Origin: Streptomyces drozdowiczii
GTDB lineage: Bacteria; Actinomycetota; Actinomycetes; Streptomycetales; Streptomycetaceae
DNA length: 64,000 bases
Assembly (NCBI RefSeq): GCF_026167665.1
Contig: NZ_CP098740.1
Location: 1,054,001-1,118,000, forward strand
Reading direction: 5' to 3'
Below are positions 26,170-35,969 of this stretch, piece after piece (position 1 is the stretch's first letter; the number at the start of each line of letters is the position of its first letter). Both the position numbers and the translations under genes were made by a program. The notes below the pieces were generated by a model. It was not told the origin of the DNA. It worked only from the letters and a program-made list of their open reading frames with translations, and did not search any database.

Positions 26170-27000
26170 ATGTCCGGTATCCCGGCGCACACCCTGAACG
26201 ACGGCCGTACGATCCCGGCGGTCGGGCTCGGCACCTATCCGCTGGACGACGACGCGGCGGAGAAGGCCGTCTCCGGCGCCCTGGACCTCGGGTACCGGCT
26301 CGTGGACACCGCGCTGAACTACGGCAACGAGACCGGTACGGGGCGCGGCGTCGCCCGCAGCGGAGTGCCGCGCGAGGAGGTCTTCGTCACGACCAAGGTG
26401 CCCGGCCGGCACCACGGCTACGAGAAGACGCTCGCCTCGTTCGAGGAGTCCCGGAGCAACCTCGGCCTGGACTACGTGGACCTCTATCTCATCCACTGGC
26501 CGCTGCCCAAGGTGGGCCTCTACGTCGACACCTGGCGGGCGCTGATCAAGCTGCGCGAGGACGGGCTCGTCCGGTCGATCGGGGTCTCCAACTTCACCGC
26601 CGAGCACCTGAGGCGGCTGGAGGAGGAGACGGGTGTGGTGCCCGCGGTCAACCAGATCGAGCTGCACCCCCGGCTGCCGCAGGAGGAGCTGCGCGCGGTG
26701 CACGCGGCGATGGGGATCGTCACGCAGAGCTGGAGCCCGCTGGGGCGCGGCCGGGACCTGCTGGCCGACCCGGACGTGGTGGCGGTCGCCGAGGCGCACG
26801 GCGTCACCCCGGGCCAGGCGGTGCTGCGCTGGCACACCCAGCTCGGGGCCGTACCCATCCCGAAGTCGGCCGATCCGGGGCGGCAGCGGGAGAACCTGGA
26901 CCTGTTCGGCTTCGAGCTGACGCCCGAGGAGCTGGGGCGGATCTCGAACGGGCGGCGGGAGCGGTTCGGCGGGGACCCCGAGGAGCACGAGGAGTTCTGA
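26170..27000 (+). CDS. aldo-keto reductase
   Basis: The 276-residue AKR fold protein has the catalytic set Asp in LVDTALNYGNE, Tyr in ALNYGNE, Lys in VFVTTKVPG and His in YLIHWPLP. The cofactor-binding region IPKSADPGRQREN near the C-terminus is the NADPH site. The start ATG follows AAGGGA. It resembles AKR5-type 2,5-diketogluconate or general carbonyl reductases; the exact substrate is unknown. Confidence 0.92.
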   Translation: MSGIPAHTLNDGRTIPAVGLGTYPLDDDAAEKAVSGALDLGYRLVDTALNYGNETGTGRGVARSGVPREEVFVTTKVPGRHHGYEKTLASFEESRSNLGLDYVDLYLIHWPLPKVGLYVDTWRALIKLREDGLVRSIGVSNFTAEHLRRLEEETGVVPAVNQIELHPRLPQEELRAVHAAMGIVTQSWSPLGRGRDLLADPDVVAVAEAHGVTPGQAVLRWHTQLGAVPIPKSADPGRQRENLDLFGFELTPEELGRISNGRRERFGGDPEEHEEF

Positions 27001-27034
27001 CGCTCCCCCGTTCTGCCCCCGGGGCCCCGGCGCC

Positions 27035-28150
27035 TCAGCCGCCGAGTTCGGCGTGGCGGGCGGCCAGCCGGGCCGTGCCGCGTTCGGTGAGGGAGCCGAA
27101 GAGGCGGAGCCGGGAGATGCCGCCGTCCGGGAAGATGTCGATCCGGACCTGGTCGGCGCGGACCGCGTCGGGCAGCACGAAGCGGTGGTCGGTGTCGGGC
27201 TGGAGCCGGGTCCGGGGCAGGAGTTCGGTCCAGTCGCCGGTCTCCGCGTCCCGGGCGGTGAGCCGGGCCCAGCCGGCCGCGTTGCCCTTGAGGTAGGCAG
27301 TGTCGATCTCGACGGCGCGGATGTCCGCCTCTTCCACCAGGTGGTAGTGGATCCAGTCGTTGCCCCGGTCGCGGCGGCGCCGGGTCTCCCAGCCGTCGTC
27401 CATCTTGTGGGAGCGGCCGGGCTGGATGGTGTTGGTCGCCGGCGAGTAGAAGCGGTCGGAGGCGTCCTCGACCCGGCCGCCGTTCTCCAGGGCGACCACG
27501 TCGAACGTGCCGAGCGCGGTCAGCCAGGCGGGGTCGGGGGCGACCTCGCCGTAGACCCTCAGGCGGGCGATGCCGCCGTCCGGGTGCTGGTTGAGCCGCA
27601 GGTGCGTGAAGCGGCGCTCCACGTCGACGGCGAACCCGTTGGCCGCGTGGCCGCCGACGGCGGTACGGGGGACGAGCGTCGTCCACTTCACGTCCGGGGC
27701 GAGCAGTTCCTCCGGCGAGGGCGAGCCGGGCAGCGAGACGGCTTCGACGGAGACCGCCTGCGGGTAATTGCCCCGGAAGTGGGCGGTGTCCACGACCAGG
27801 CCGCGCACGATGCCGGGGGCGCCGAGCCGGATCAGCGCCCAGTCGTGGTCCTGGTCCACCGGGTGCGGCCGCTCGGCGCTCGCACCGCGTCGGCGGCGGG
27901 TCTCCCAGCCGTCCATGATCTTGCCCTTGTGCCCGAAGCGCTCCGGGTCGAAATGGGCGGGCTCCGGCTTGAGCAGGTTCTCGCGCTCGGCGAAGAACTC
28001 GTCGTTGGCCGCGATCACGCCCGCGCCGAGCCGCCGGTCGGCGAGGTCCACGAGGTGGGTGAAGGGGTGGTCGGCGGTGCGGTAGTCGGCGTACGGGTCG
28101 CCGCCGCCGTACGGGTTCGCGTCGCCGGTGAAGTGCGCTGTCGCCGTCAT
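27035..28150 (-). CDS. alc: allantoicase
   Basis: Allantoicase splits allantoate to ureidoglycolate and urea. The 371-residue protein shows the two tandem allantoicase (jelly-roll) repeats, each with the pattern [12 protein letters not shown] / [12 protein letters not shown] and an RLRVYGEV / RLRLFGSL strand, at about residues 75-210 and 240-355. The start overlaps the allantoinase stop as ATGA, so it is translated with allB. It is convergent with the aldo-keto reductase gene. Confidence 0.95.
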   Translation of the reverse strand: MTATAHFTGDANPYGGGDPYADYRTADHPFTHLVDLADRRLGAGVIAANDEFFAERENLLKPEPAHFDPERFGHKGKIMDGWETRRRRGASAERPHPVDQDHDWALIRLGAPGIVRGLVVDTAHFRGNYPQAVSVEAVSLPGSPSPEELLAPDVKWTTLVPRTAVGGHAANGFAVDVERRFTHLRLNQHPDGGIARLRVYGEVAPDPAWLTALGTFDVVALENGGRVEDASDRFYSPATNTIQPGRSHKMDDGWETRRRRDRGNDWIHYHLVEEADIRAVEIDTAYLKGNAAGWARLTARDAETGDWTELLPRTRLQPDTDHRFVLPDAVRADQVRIDIFPDGGISRLRLFGSLTERGTARLAARHAELGG

Positions 28151-29496
28151 GCCCTGGGGTCCCTTGTCTGGAGGCGGCCGGTCGGTTCGGAGAGCACGCC
28201 GTCGGCGGCGATGCGTACACCGCGCAGCCAGGTGGAGCGCACGACGCCGGACAGGGTGCGCCCCGCGTACGCGGTGACCTGGTTGCGGTGGAACAGCTCG
28301 GCCGGGTCGACGGTGAAGGTGGCGTCGGGCGCGAGGACCGCGAAGTCGGCGTCGCGGCCCGCCTCGATGGCGCCCTTGTGGTGCAGCCCGGCCAGGGCGG
28401 CGGGGGCGGCGGACATCCAGCGGGCGACGTCGTCGAGGCTGTGGCCGCGCCGGCGGGCCTCGGTCCAGATCGCGGGCAGCCCGAGCTGGAGGGAGGAGAT
28501 CCCGCCCCAGGCGGAGGCGAAGTCCGGGGTCTTCAGGTCGGTGGTGCACGGCGAGTGGTCGGAGACGATGCAGTCGATGGTGCCGTCGGCCAGCCCCTGC
28601 CACAGCGCGTCCTGGTTGGCGGCCTCCCGGATCGGCGGGCAGCACTTGAACTCGGTGGCCCCGTCGGGGACCTCCTCGGCGGTGAGGGTGAGGAAGTGCG
28701 GGCAGGTCTCGACGGTGAGCCGGACGCCCTCGCGCCGGGCGGCGGCGATCAGCGGCAGCGCGTCGCTGGACGAGAGGTGCAGGACGTGGACGCGGGCGTT
28801 CAGCCGCCGGGCGTGGGCGATCAGGCCCTCGATCGCGGTGTTCTCGGCGTCGCGCGGCCGGGACGCCAGGAAGTTCGCGTAGGCCGGTCCGCCCTGCTGC
28901 GGCGCGGCCGCCAGGTGGTGCGGGTCCTCGGCGTGCACGATGAGCAGTCCGCCGAAGCCGGCGATCTCGGCCATGGACCGGGCCAGCTGCTCCTGGTCCA
29001 GCTCGGGGAACTCCTCGACGCCGGACGGCGACAGGAAGCACTTGAAGCCGAACACCCCGGCCTCGTACAGCGGGCGCAGGTCCTTGACGTTGGTGGGGAT
29101 CGCACCGCCCCAGAAGCCGGTGTCGACGTGCACCTTGGGCTCGGCGACGCCCTGCTTGACCCGCAGGTTCTCGACCGTGGTGGTGGGCGGCAGCGAGTTG
29201 AGGGGCATGTCGAGCAGGGTGGTGATGCCGCCGGCCGCCGCCGCGCGGGTGGCGGTCCAGAAGCCCTCCCACTCGGTGCGGCCGGGGTCGTTCACATGGA
29301 CGTGGGTGTCCACGAGCCCGGGCAGCACGACGTCGTCCCCGAAGTCCTCGACGCGGGCACCGGCCGGCGCCTCGGTGTCGTACGGGAGAACGGCGTCGAT
29401 GGTCCCGCCGGTGACGGCGACCGATGCGGGCCGGGTCCCCTCGGGGGTGACGACGCGCGTCGAGCGCAGTAGCAGCTTCACGTCCGGACCGGACAC
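28147..29496 (-). CDS. allB: allantoinase
   Basis: Allantoinase hydrolyses allantoin to allantoate. The 449-residue amidohydrolase has the metal motif [10 protein letters not shown], the bridging-lysine segment [19 protein letters not shown], a further histidine in [11 protein letters not shown] and the catalytic Asp of VSDHSP. The GTG start follows GAGGAG by six bases. A strong dyad TTCAAC-N5-GTTGAA lies 22 bp upstream of the start. It is transcribed divergently from the IclR regulator. Confidence 0.96.
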   Translation of the reverse strand: MSGPDVKLLLRSTRVVTPEGTRPASVAVTGGTIDAVLPYDTEAPAGARVEDFGDDVVLPGLVDTHVHVNDPGRTEWEGFWTATRAAAAGGITTLLDMPLNSLPPTTTVENLRVKQGVAEPKVHVDTGFWGGAIPTNVKDLRPLYEAGVFGFKCFLSPSGVEEFPELDQEQLARSMAEIAGFGGLLIVHAEDPHHLAAAPQQGGPAYANFLASRPRDAENTAIEGLIAHARRLNARVHVLHLSSSDALPLIAAARREGVRLTVETCPHFLTLTAEEVPDGATEFKCCPPIREAANQDALWQGLADGTIDCIVSDHSPCTTDLKTPDFASAWGGISSLQLGLPAIWTEARRRGHSLDDVARWMSAAPAALAGLHHKGAIEAGRDADFAVLAPDATFTVDPAELFHRNQVTAYAGRTLSGVVRSTWLRGVRIAADGVLSEPTGRLQTRDPRA

Positions 29497-29517
29497 CGGT
29501 GCTCCTCACTTCGCACT

Positions 29518-29534
29518 TTCAACGAACTGTTGAA
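29518..29534. promoter_or_regulatory. allB operator (type B dyad)
   Basis: TTCAACGAACTGTTGAA is a perfect 6-bp inverted repeat with central GAACT. Close relatives occur before malate synthase (31987) and the uricase operon (54120). A second dyad, TGAAG-GAGT-CTTCA at 29532-29545, overlaps its end. Confidence 0.75.
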
Positions 29535-29632
29535 GGAGTCTTCACTCGGGAGCGCGACCCGTCAAGACCTCACCCTCGCACCCGGGCCGCTTCCGGAGCC
29601 GCGCTGGAGGTTTCCACAAAGTAAAAGGTGAA

Positions 29633-29647
29633 TTTCGGAGTGCGGAA
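29633..29647. promoter_or_regulatory. type A-like dyad in the allB-allR intergenic region
   Basis: TTTCGGAGTGCGGAA matches the 15-bp TTCC-N7-GGAA pattern seen before hyi and aceB with one change. It lies 164 bp before the allR start. Confidence 0.4.
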
Positions 29648-29810
29648 CGTAGAATGGGCCAGGTGGCGCGCGGCCGGGCCACCGCACCACCTGCGGACAC
29701 CCGGACAAACGGGCGCTGACCGGCCAGGACGGCCCCCGTCGGCAGTGGGCCGATCGGAAAGGGCCCGGTAGGCTGCTGCCTTGCTCCTCCGCCTCGAAAG
29801 GACCGTTGAC

Positions 29811-30611
29811 GTGCCGCCGTCCCACGCCAGCACTTCCGACTCCAAGCCCGCCGGCTCCAGCGGTGGTGTGCAGTCCCTTGAGCGCGCCTTCGACCTGCTG
29901 GAGCGGATGGCCGACGCGGGGGGCGAGGTCGGCCTGAGCGAGCTCTCCGCGAGCAGCGGACTCCCGCTGCCGACGATCCACCGCCTGATGCGCACGCTGG
30001 TCCTGTGCGGTTACGTACGCCAGCAGCCCAACCGGCGTTACGCGCTCGGCCCCCGGCTGATCCGCCTCGGCGAGTCCGCCGCGCGGCTGCTCGGCACCTG
30101 GGCGCGCCCCTATCTGGCCCGGCTGGTCGAGGAGACGGGCGAGACGGCCAACATGGCGCTGCTCGACGGCGACGAGATCGTGTACGTGGCGCAGGTGCCG
30201 TCCAAGCACTCGATGCGGATGTTCACCGAGGTGGGCCGCCGGGTGCTGCCGCACTCCACGGGCGTCGGCAAGGCGCTGCTCGCGCACACCCCGCCGGACG
30301 AGGTGCGCGCCCTCCTCGCCCGGACCGGGATGCCCGCCGCCACCGAGAAGACGATCACCACCCCGGACGGCTTCCTGGAGGCGCTGGACCAGGTGCGCCG
30401 GGTGGGCTACGCGGTGGACGACAACGAGCAGGAGATAGGGGTCCGCTGCCTGGCGGTCTCGGTCCCCAACTCCCCCACCTCCGCCGCCATCTCGATCTCC
30501 GGCCCGGCGGGCCGGGTCACCGAGGCGGCCACGGAGCGGATCGTGCCGATCCTCCAGCAGGCGGCCAAGGAGCTGTCGGACGCGCTGGCGAGCAGCGGGA
30601 CGGCGGGCTGA
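29811..30611 (+). CDS. allR: IclR-family regulator of allantoin genes (AllR-type)
   Basis: The 266-residue protein has an N-terminal IclR winged helix (about 20-75: SLERAFDLLERMADAGGEVG, LSELSASSGLPLPTIHRLM) and the IclR effector domain (MFTEVGRRVLPHSTGVGKALLA, VDDNEQEIGVRCLAV). GTG 29811 follows GAAAGGA. In S. coelicolor, AllR represses allantoin catabolic genes including hyi and responds to allantoate and glyoxylate; the divergent position next to allB makes this the ortholog. It probably binds one of the two dyad types described here. Confidence 0.9.
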   Translation: MPPSHASTSDSKPAGSSGGVQSLERAFDLLERMADAGGEVGLSELSASSGLPLPTIHRLMRTLVLCGYVRQQPNRRYALGPRLIRLGESAARLLGTWARPYLARLVEETGETANMALLDGDEIVYVAQVPSKHSMRMFTEVGRRVLPHSTGVGKALLAHTPPDEVRALLARTGMPAATEKTITTPDGFLEALDQVRRVGYAVDDNEQEIGVRCLAVSVPNSPTSAAISISGPAGRVTEAATERIVPILQQAAKELSDALASSGTAG

Positions 30612-30836
30612 GAGTCCGCCCGCGTCCCAGGCCGGCGCCGGGACCGCGAGGCGCCCGTCGGGCGTCGTGGCCGACCGCGTCGAGCAGATCGGGCGGCCGG
30701 GCGTTCGAGGAGCTTGCGGCGGCGGCCGGGCGTTCGGCGGCGGCCCCGGCCGTGGCGCACCGACCGAGGGACCGTATCCGCGCCCCCCAGGCGCTCACCA
30801 GGCGCGAGGCCGAAGGCACCCGACTCCCCCGCCCGG

Positions 30837-31123
30837 TCAGCGCTGAGGCGGCTCGCCGAAGAGGTCCACGGCGATCCGGACGTCGCGCAGGGCGGCGGCC
30901 AGTGCGCTGACCGAGCCGATCGCCCCCGCGACCAGCAGCAGCGAGCGGCGCAGCCGGGGGATCTCGGGCGCCCCGCTGAGCGCCATCGCGTCCAGCGCCG
31001 CGAGTTCGTCCTCGGCGATGGCCCGGTCGGGGAACTGCCCGGGGTGGCCGGCCAGGGCCCGCCGGAGCCGGGAGACGGCGGTACGCAGCTCCGCCACCCG
31101 GGGTCCTCACCGCTGCCGGTCAC
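30837..31123 (-). CDS. small conserved actinobacterial protein (probable 1-nt deletion)
   Basis: A GTG at 31123 with AGGAG four bases upstream opens MTGSGEDP, and the rest of the protein (VAELRTAVSRLRRAL to LFGEPPQR) is in another frame to the stop at 30837. Adding one C to the C4 run at 31100-31103 gives GEDPRVAELRTAV, a continuous product of about 95 residues. The protein is a helical, leucine/arginine-rich N-half followed by a hydrophobic helix RSLLLVAGAIGSVSALAAAL. I recall similar small proteins in Streptomyces but give no function. It is convergent with allR; 30612-30836 holds no gene. Confidence 0.55.
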
Positions 31124-31334
31124 CCGCTCCTGCCCGACGCTCTTCAACAAAGCTCCCCCTCGCACGTCCTCGTGCCAGTGTTGTTCCGACCCGCCCCGGA
31201 CGGTGGTCAAGTGTCCGGGGATGCGGGCAAGTTAACGCCATAAAAGGTCCCGGGCGCCACTCCGCGTGCGTAACACACGCCTTAGAGGTACGAGACGGTG
31301 GGCGGGAGCGGCCGCCGTGGGGTATCCAGGCCGC

Positions 31335-31928
31335 ATGACACACGCACAGATCGCCGGACTCCTGCTCGCCGCGGGCGGCGGCCGCCGGCTCGGCGGACGC
31401 CCGAAAGCCCTGCTGGAACACCGTGGCGGACTGCTCGTCGAGCACGCGGTGCGCACGCTGCGCGCGGGCGGCTGCGGCCCGGTCCGTGTGGTGCTCGGCG
31501 CCTCGGCCGACGAGGTGCGGGACCGGGCCGGGCTGGACGGCTGCGGGGTGAGCGTCAACCCGGAGTGGACCGAGGGCATGGGCTCCTCGCTGCGGACGGG
31601 GCTGGACGCGCTCGCGGGGACGGGCGCGGACGCGGCGCTCGTGCTGCTGGTCGACCAGCCGGGGATCGGGGCGGAGGCGGTGGCCCGGGTGGCCGCGGCG
31701 TACCGGGACCGGACGAGCCTGGCGGCGGCCTCGTACGCGGGGGAACGCGGGCATCCGGTGCTGTTCGGGGCGGACCGGTGGGCGGACATCGCGGCGGGTG
31801 CGGTGGGCGACCAGGGGGCACGAGGGTATCTGCGGGCGCACCGGGAGGCGCTGACGCTAGTGGAGTGCGGTGACGTGGCACAGGCGTACGACATCGACAC
31901 TCCGGCGGACCTCTCCCACCTGGAGTGA
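31335..31928 (+). CDS. MocA/MobA-like NTP transferase
   Basis: The 197-residue protein has the nucleotidyltransferase signature LLLAAGGGRRLGGRPKALL, with the lysine of GRPKAL, and the VLLVDQPGI metal-binding aspartate segment. MocA-type members add CMP to molybdopterin for xanthine dehydrogenase-type enzymes, which fits the surrounding purine catabolic genes although no dehydrogenase gene is in the window. MobA-like transfer of GMP is an alternative. ATG 31335 follows AGG. Confidence 0.85.
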   Translation: MTHAQIAGLLLAAGGGRRLGGRPKALLEHRGGLLVEHAVRTLRAGGCGPVRVVLGASADEVRDRAGLDGCGVSVNPEWTEGMGSSLRTGLDALAGTGADAALVLLVDQPGIGAEAVARVAAAYRDRTSLAAASYAGERGHPVLFGADRWADIAAGAVGDQGARGYLRAHREALTLVECGDVAQAYDIDTPADLSHLE

Positions 31929-31986
31929 ACGCCCTGGCACGCTGCGCCAGCGCATGGGCGGTTCTGTCGACCCGAAGAATCTCGAC

Positions 31987-32019
31987 ATCAACAAACCATT
32001 GAACTTCCACCATGAGGAA
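31987..32019. promoter_or_regulatory. composite operator upstream of aceB (type B + type A)
   Basis: The type B dyad TCAAC-AAACC-ATTGAA (31988-32003) is followed after one base by the type A dyad TTCC-N7-GGAA (32005-32019). The same order and 1-bp gap recur at the uricase operon (54120-54151). The region lies about 145 bp before the malate synthase start. Confidence 0.7.
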
Positions 32020-32160
32020 ACTACTATCCACTGATCAGAAGCCCTCTGCACCTCAGACGGCGGCCACAGCCGTATCCCGGAGCCCTGGCACGCCGTGCCG
32101 AATCGGGCGGCCCGGCGGCCGTGCCGCCGTCCGCACCGCCCGCTGAAGGAGTGACAGCTC

Positions 32161-33780
32161 ATGTCCGCACCAGCGCCGTCCTCGCTGGCCATCGTCGATG
32201 CCGAGCCCCTGCCCCGGCAGGACGAGGTCCTCACCCCCGCGGCCCTCGCGTTCGTGGCCGAGCTGCACCGCCGGTTCACGCCCCGGCGCGACGAGCTGCT
32301 CGCCCGCCGCGGTGAGCGCCGTGCCGAGATCGCCCGCACCTCCACGCTTGACTTCCTGCCGGAGACCGCGGCGATCCGGGCGGACGACTCCTGGAAGGTC
32401 GCGCCGGCCCCGGCCGCGCTGAACGACCGCCGGGTGGAGATCACCGGTCCGACCGACCGCAAGATGACCATCAACGCCCTGAACTCGGGCGCGAGGGTCT
32501 GGCTCGCCGACTTCGAGGACGCCTCCGCCCCCACCTGGGAGAACGTGGTCCTCGGCCAGCTCAACCTGATGGACGCGTACAACCGCTCCATCGACTTCAC
32601 CGACCCGAGGTCCGGCAAGTCGTACGCGCTGAAGCCGGCCGACGAGCTGGCGACCGTCGTCACCCGCCCGCGCGGCTGGCACCTGGACGAGCGCCACCTC
32701 CAGCTCGACGGCACCCCCGTGCCCGGCGCGCTGGTCGACTTCGGCCTGTACTTCTTCCACAACGCCCAGCGCCTGATCGACCTCGGCAAGGGCCCGTACT
32801 TCTACCTGCCGAAGACGGAGTCGCACCTGGAGGCCCGCCTCTGGAACGACATCTTCGTCTTCGCGCAGGACGAGCTGGGCATCCCGCAGGGCACCGTCCG
32901 CGCCACGGTCCTGATCGAGACGATCACCGCCGCGTACGAGATGGAGGAGATCCTGTACGAGCTGCGCGACCACGCCTCCGGGCTGAACGCGGGCCGCTGG
33001 GACTACCTCTTCTCCATCGTCAAGAACTTCCGTGACGGCGGCGCCAAGTTCGTCCTGCCGGACCGCAACGCGGTGACGATGACCGCCCCGTTCATGCGGG
33101 CGTACACCGAACTCCTGGTGCGCACCTGCCACAAGCGCGGCGCCCACGCGATCGGCGGCATGGCGGCCTTCATCCCGTCCCGCCGCGACGCCGAGGTCAA
33201 CAAGGTCGCGTTCGAGAAGGTCAAGGCCGACAAGGACCGCGAGGCGAACGACGGCTTCGACGGCTCCTGGGTCGCCCACCCCGACCTCGTCCCGATCGCC
33301 ATGGCCTCCTTCGACGCGGTCCTCGGCGAGAAGCCGAACCAGAAGGAGCGCCTGCGCGAGGACGTCTCGGTGGCGGCCGGCGACCTGATCGCCATCGACA
33401 CCCTGCACGCCAAGCCCACGTACGAGGGCCTGCGCAACGCGGTCGCCGTCGGCATCCGGTACATCGAGGCGTGGCTGCGCGGCATGGGCGCGGTCGCCAT
33501 CTTCAACCTGATGGAGGACGCGGCCACCGCCGAGATCTCGCGCTCGCAGATCTGGCAGTGGATCAACGCGGACGTGGTCTTCGAGAACGGCGAGCACGCC
33601 ACCGCGGACCTGGCCCGCAAGGTCGCCGCCGAGGAACTGGCCGCGATCCGCGCGGAGATCGGCGACGAGGCGTTCGCCGCCGGCCAGTGGCAGGAGGCCC
33701 ACGACCTGCTCCTCCAGGTCTCCCTGGACCAGGACTACGCGGACTTCCTGACGCTGCCCGCGTACGAGCGGCTGCGCTGA
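32161..33780 (+). CDS. aceB: malate synthase A
   Basis: Malate synthase condenses glyoxylate with acetyl-CoA to malate. The 539-residue protein has the family segments WLADFEDASAPTWENV, FYLPKTESHLEARLWND, TVRATVLIETI, GRWDYLFS and GMGAVAIFNLMEDAATAEIS. AAGGAG is nine bases before the start. In this context it consumes glyoxylate produced by allantoin breakdown, and its composite operator ties it to the allantoin regulon. Confidence 0.97.
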   Translation: MSAPAPSSLAIVDAEPLPRQDEVLTPAALAFVAELHRRFTPRRDELLARRGERRAEIARTSTLDFLPETAAIRADDSWKVAPAPAALNDRRVEITGPTDRKMTINALNSGARVWLADFEDASAPTWENVVLGQLNLMDAYNRSIDFTDPRSGKSYALKPADELATVVTRPRGWHLDERHLQLDGTPVPGALVDFGLYFFHNAQRLIDLGKGPYFYLPKTESHLEARLWNDIFVFAQDELGIPQGTVRATVLIETITAAYEMEEILYELRDHASGLNAGRWDYLFSIVKNFRDGGAKFVLPDRNAVTMTAPFMRAYTELLVRTCHKRGAHAIGGMAAFIPSRRDAEVNKVAFEKVKADKDREANDGFDGSWVAHPDLVPIAMASFDAVLGEKPNQKERLREDVSVAAGDLIAIDTLHAKPTYEGLRNAVAVGIRYIEAWLRGMGAVAIFNLMEDAATAEISRSQIWQWINADVVFENGEHATADLARKVAAEELAAIRAEIGDEAFAAGQWQEAHDLLLQVSLDQDYADFLTLPAYERLR

Positions 33781-33796
33781 CGTCCGTACCGCCGCA

Positions 33797-33843
33797 CGGA
33801 ACCCCGCCTCCCTGGCGTACGCGTCCGGGGGCGGGGTTTCCGC
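33797..33843. terminator. terminator between aceB and the ferredoxin-like gene
   Basis: AACCCCGCC (33800-33808) pairs with GGCGGGGTT (33830-33838), extended by CGG/CCG with one mismatch, around a 21-nt loop. It follows the aceB stop and faces a convergent gene. Confidence 0.6.
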
Positions 33844-33845
33844 GT

Positions 33846-34741
33846 TCAGGCGACGCGGATCGCGGTGACCTCGTGGACCATGGCCGCGCTCGTCGCCGGG
33901 CCGTTGCAGGTCAGCTGGTGCGGTGGGGCGCGGTGAGCGGTGACCTCCACGTCGTACGCCGTCGCGTGGGGCGGGGGCCGGTGAGGCGGATCAGCCAGTC
34001 CTGGCCGGCCCGGGAGGTGCCGGTGACCGTGTAGTCGTGGCGGCCCGCCGGGCCGAAGCGGGCGAGCACCGCCGCGACGGCCGCCTGCTGGGCCGGGAAG
34101 AGGTCGGTGTAGCCGCGCAGGTGGGTGGCGTGGACGCGGTCGGCGAGGTGCTGTTCGACCACCGCGACGGACGAAGCGGCGTCCAGGCCGCCGTAGTAGA
34201 CGCCGTCGGGGGCGATGAGCACGTTGGCGGCGAAGCGGTCGCCGCCCACATGGGTGCACTCCCACACCGGGTCCGGCCACCGCTCGGCCAGCGCGCGGGC
34301 CGCCGGACGTCCGCGCAGGGCGCAGCAGGTGTCGTGCCGGCCGTGGGCGCAGACGAGGACGACCGGCGGGTGTCCGGGCTCCCCGGGCGCGCCGAGCGCG
34401 GCGGCGGCGAGGGCCAGGTCCTCGTCGCGCTCCCAGGTCCCCCACGTCTGGCGGTGCGCGCCGGTGCCGTCGTAGCGCAGGACGGCCCAGCGCCGGGGGC
34501 CCGCGTCCTCGGGGCGGCGGCCGTGGCGGCGGATCAGGAGGATGCGGGCGCGCACCGCCCGCGCCGCCTCGTAGAGCAGGGACTTCGTCACGGGGTCCAG
34601 CGCGAGGCCGTCGTAGCCGTTGGCGGGCCAGGGCGCGTGGTGTTCGACGAGGACCCAGACCAGGCCGTACGGGGCGGTGCCGGGGAGCGCGTCGCCGCGG
34701 GCCCGGGCGGCGTCGGCGCAGAAGAAGCGTTCCGCCGTCAC
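33846..34741 (-). CDS. sucrase/ferredoxin-like (thioredoxin-fold [2Fe-2S]) protein, probable 1-nt deletion
   Basis: The protein has the family start FFCADAARARGDALPGTAP and the second motif VCAHGRHDTCCALRGRP with cysteines for a [2Fe-2S] cluster, then GDRFAANVLIAPDG. Near the end the frame breaks: LIRLTGP is followed in another frame by PPHATAYDVEVTAH and a natural end at 33846. Adding one C to the run at 33973-33977 joins them into about 298 residues; as given, the frame stops at 33911. GTG 34741 is the likely start, 16 bp after the JmjC stop. It is the third gene of a three-gene operon and could be an electron donor for the oxygenase. Confidence 0.8.
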
Positions 34742-34757
34742 CGGAGGCGTTCCGCGC

Positions 34758-35969
34758 TCACCGGGCGGCCGGGACGACGACACCGGCGCGCAGCAGCCTC
34801 CCCGCGCAGGCGAGGCCGAGGTCGCCGGCCGTGCGCACCTCACCGGCGAGCAGGCGGGCCAGGGCCGGCAGATCGGCCTCCGGGAAGTCCAGCCAGCCGA
34901 CCCGGGTGACCAGGCGACGGCCCTCCAGGCGGGCTTCCAGCGCGCCCCGGAGGCGGACCGGGGTGCCGGGGGCGAGTCCGTTGACTGCGTCGAGCTGGGC
35001 GAGTGGGCCGAGCGGTGCGGGGCGGGCCTGGGCGCGCCGGGTGCGGTGGAAGTGCGGGGCGGGGTCGGCGCCGGTGAGGGCCGCGGCGAGTCGTTCGCGT
35101 ACCGGAGCGGCCTCCTCGTCCGGGCCGGCCACGCCCAGCGGCAGGGAGGCGCGCATCCAGGGGTCGTCGCGCAGCTCCGCAAGCGCGGCGCGCATCAGCT
35201 GTTCGGCGAGGGCGTACCGGGTCCAGGTGTGGACGCCGAGCGTCAGGTGGACGGAGACCTCGCCCTGCGCCTCGGCGGCGTGCAGCCAGCCGCGCGGCAG
35301 GTAGAGGACGTCGCCCGGTGCGAGCACGGTGTCGAGATACGGCTCGGCCGCGGCGGCCTCGGCGACGGCGTCGCGGTGGTCGGTCCAGGGCTGGTCGCGC
35401 AGCGGGTCGGGGTGCACGGGGCGGTGGACGATCCAGCGCTTGGTGCCCTCGGTCTGGAGCACGAAGACGTCGTGGACGTCGTAGTGGGCGTCGAAGCCGC
35501 GGTTCTGCGGCGGGGTGACGTAGGCGTTGGCCTGCACCGGGTGGCCGAGTTCGGCGCCGAGCACGGCGGTGAGGTCGCCGACCGGGGCCCAGGTGCGGTG
35601 GAGCGCTTGCAGGACGAGCGTGGCGCCGTCGGCGAACTCCCGCCACAGCGCGGTGTCGTCGGCCTGGTCGCCGATGGTGGCGCCGACCCCGGCGGGCGAG
35701 GTGAACGAGGCGTCGGGCAGCGTGGCGCCGTTCTTGGCGACGCGGAGGAACGGCGTACGCAGTCCGCGCCGGGAGACGAGTTCGTCCACGGCGGCGGCCG
35801 GGAAGAGGTCGGAGAAGTCACCGGCCCGGCGGGTGAGCAGGGCCTCGCGGCCCCAGAAGTCGCGGGCGAACGTGTCCAGGCTCGTGCCTGGTGTCAGGCG
35901 CGACTCCAGGACCCCGGGGGCCGCCGTCGCGGCCGGGGGGTCCTGGGTGCCGGTCGGGGTTGTGCTCAA
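34758..35969 (-). CDS. JmjC-domain cupin oxygenase (ribosomal-oxygenase-like)
   Basis: The 403-residue protein has a JmjC double-stranded beta-helix: the iron ligands HYDVHD and the distal histidine in LYLPRGWLHAAEA, with the 2-oxoglutarate lysine region KRWIVHRP. A C-terminal winged region follows, as in the YcfD/MINA53/NO66 class, which hydroxylates Arg or His of ribosomal proteins. Translation begins at TTG 35969, overlapping the stop of the repeat-protein gene (TTGA), without its own ribosome site, so the two are coupled. The substrate is unknown; the coupled repeat protein is a candidate. Confidence 0.87.
   Translation of the reverse strand: MSTTPTGTQDPPAATAAPGVLESRLTPGTSLDTFARDFWGREALLTRRAGDFSDLFPAAAVDELVSRRGLRTPFLRVAKNGATLPDASFTSPAGVGATIGDQADDTALWREFADGATLVLQALHRTWAPVGDLTAVLGAELGHPVQANAYVTPPQNRGFDAHYDVHDVFVLQTEGTKRWIVHRPVHPDPLRDQPWTDHRDAVAEAAAAEPYLDTVLAPGDVLYLPRGWLHAAEAQGEVSVHLTLGVHTWTRYALAEQLMRAALAELRDDPWMRASLPLGVAGPDEEAAPVRERLAAALTGADPAPHFHRTRRAQARPAPLGPLAQLDAVNGLAPGTPVRLRGALEARLEGRRLVTRVGWLDFPEADLPALARLLAGEVRTAGDLGLACAGRLLRAGVVVPAAR

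Noticed and set aside
27053-28882. Plus-strand 609-residue frame opposite alc/allB
   Set aside because: It is antisense to two genes with full family motifs and has no recognisable domains.
30612-30836. Possible small gene after allR
   Set aside because: Frames here are arginine/proline-rich shadows without ribosome sites.
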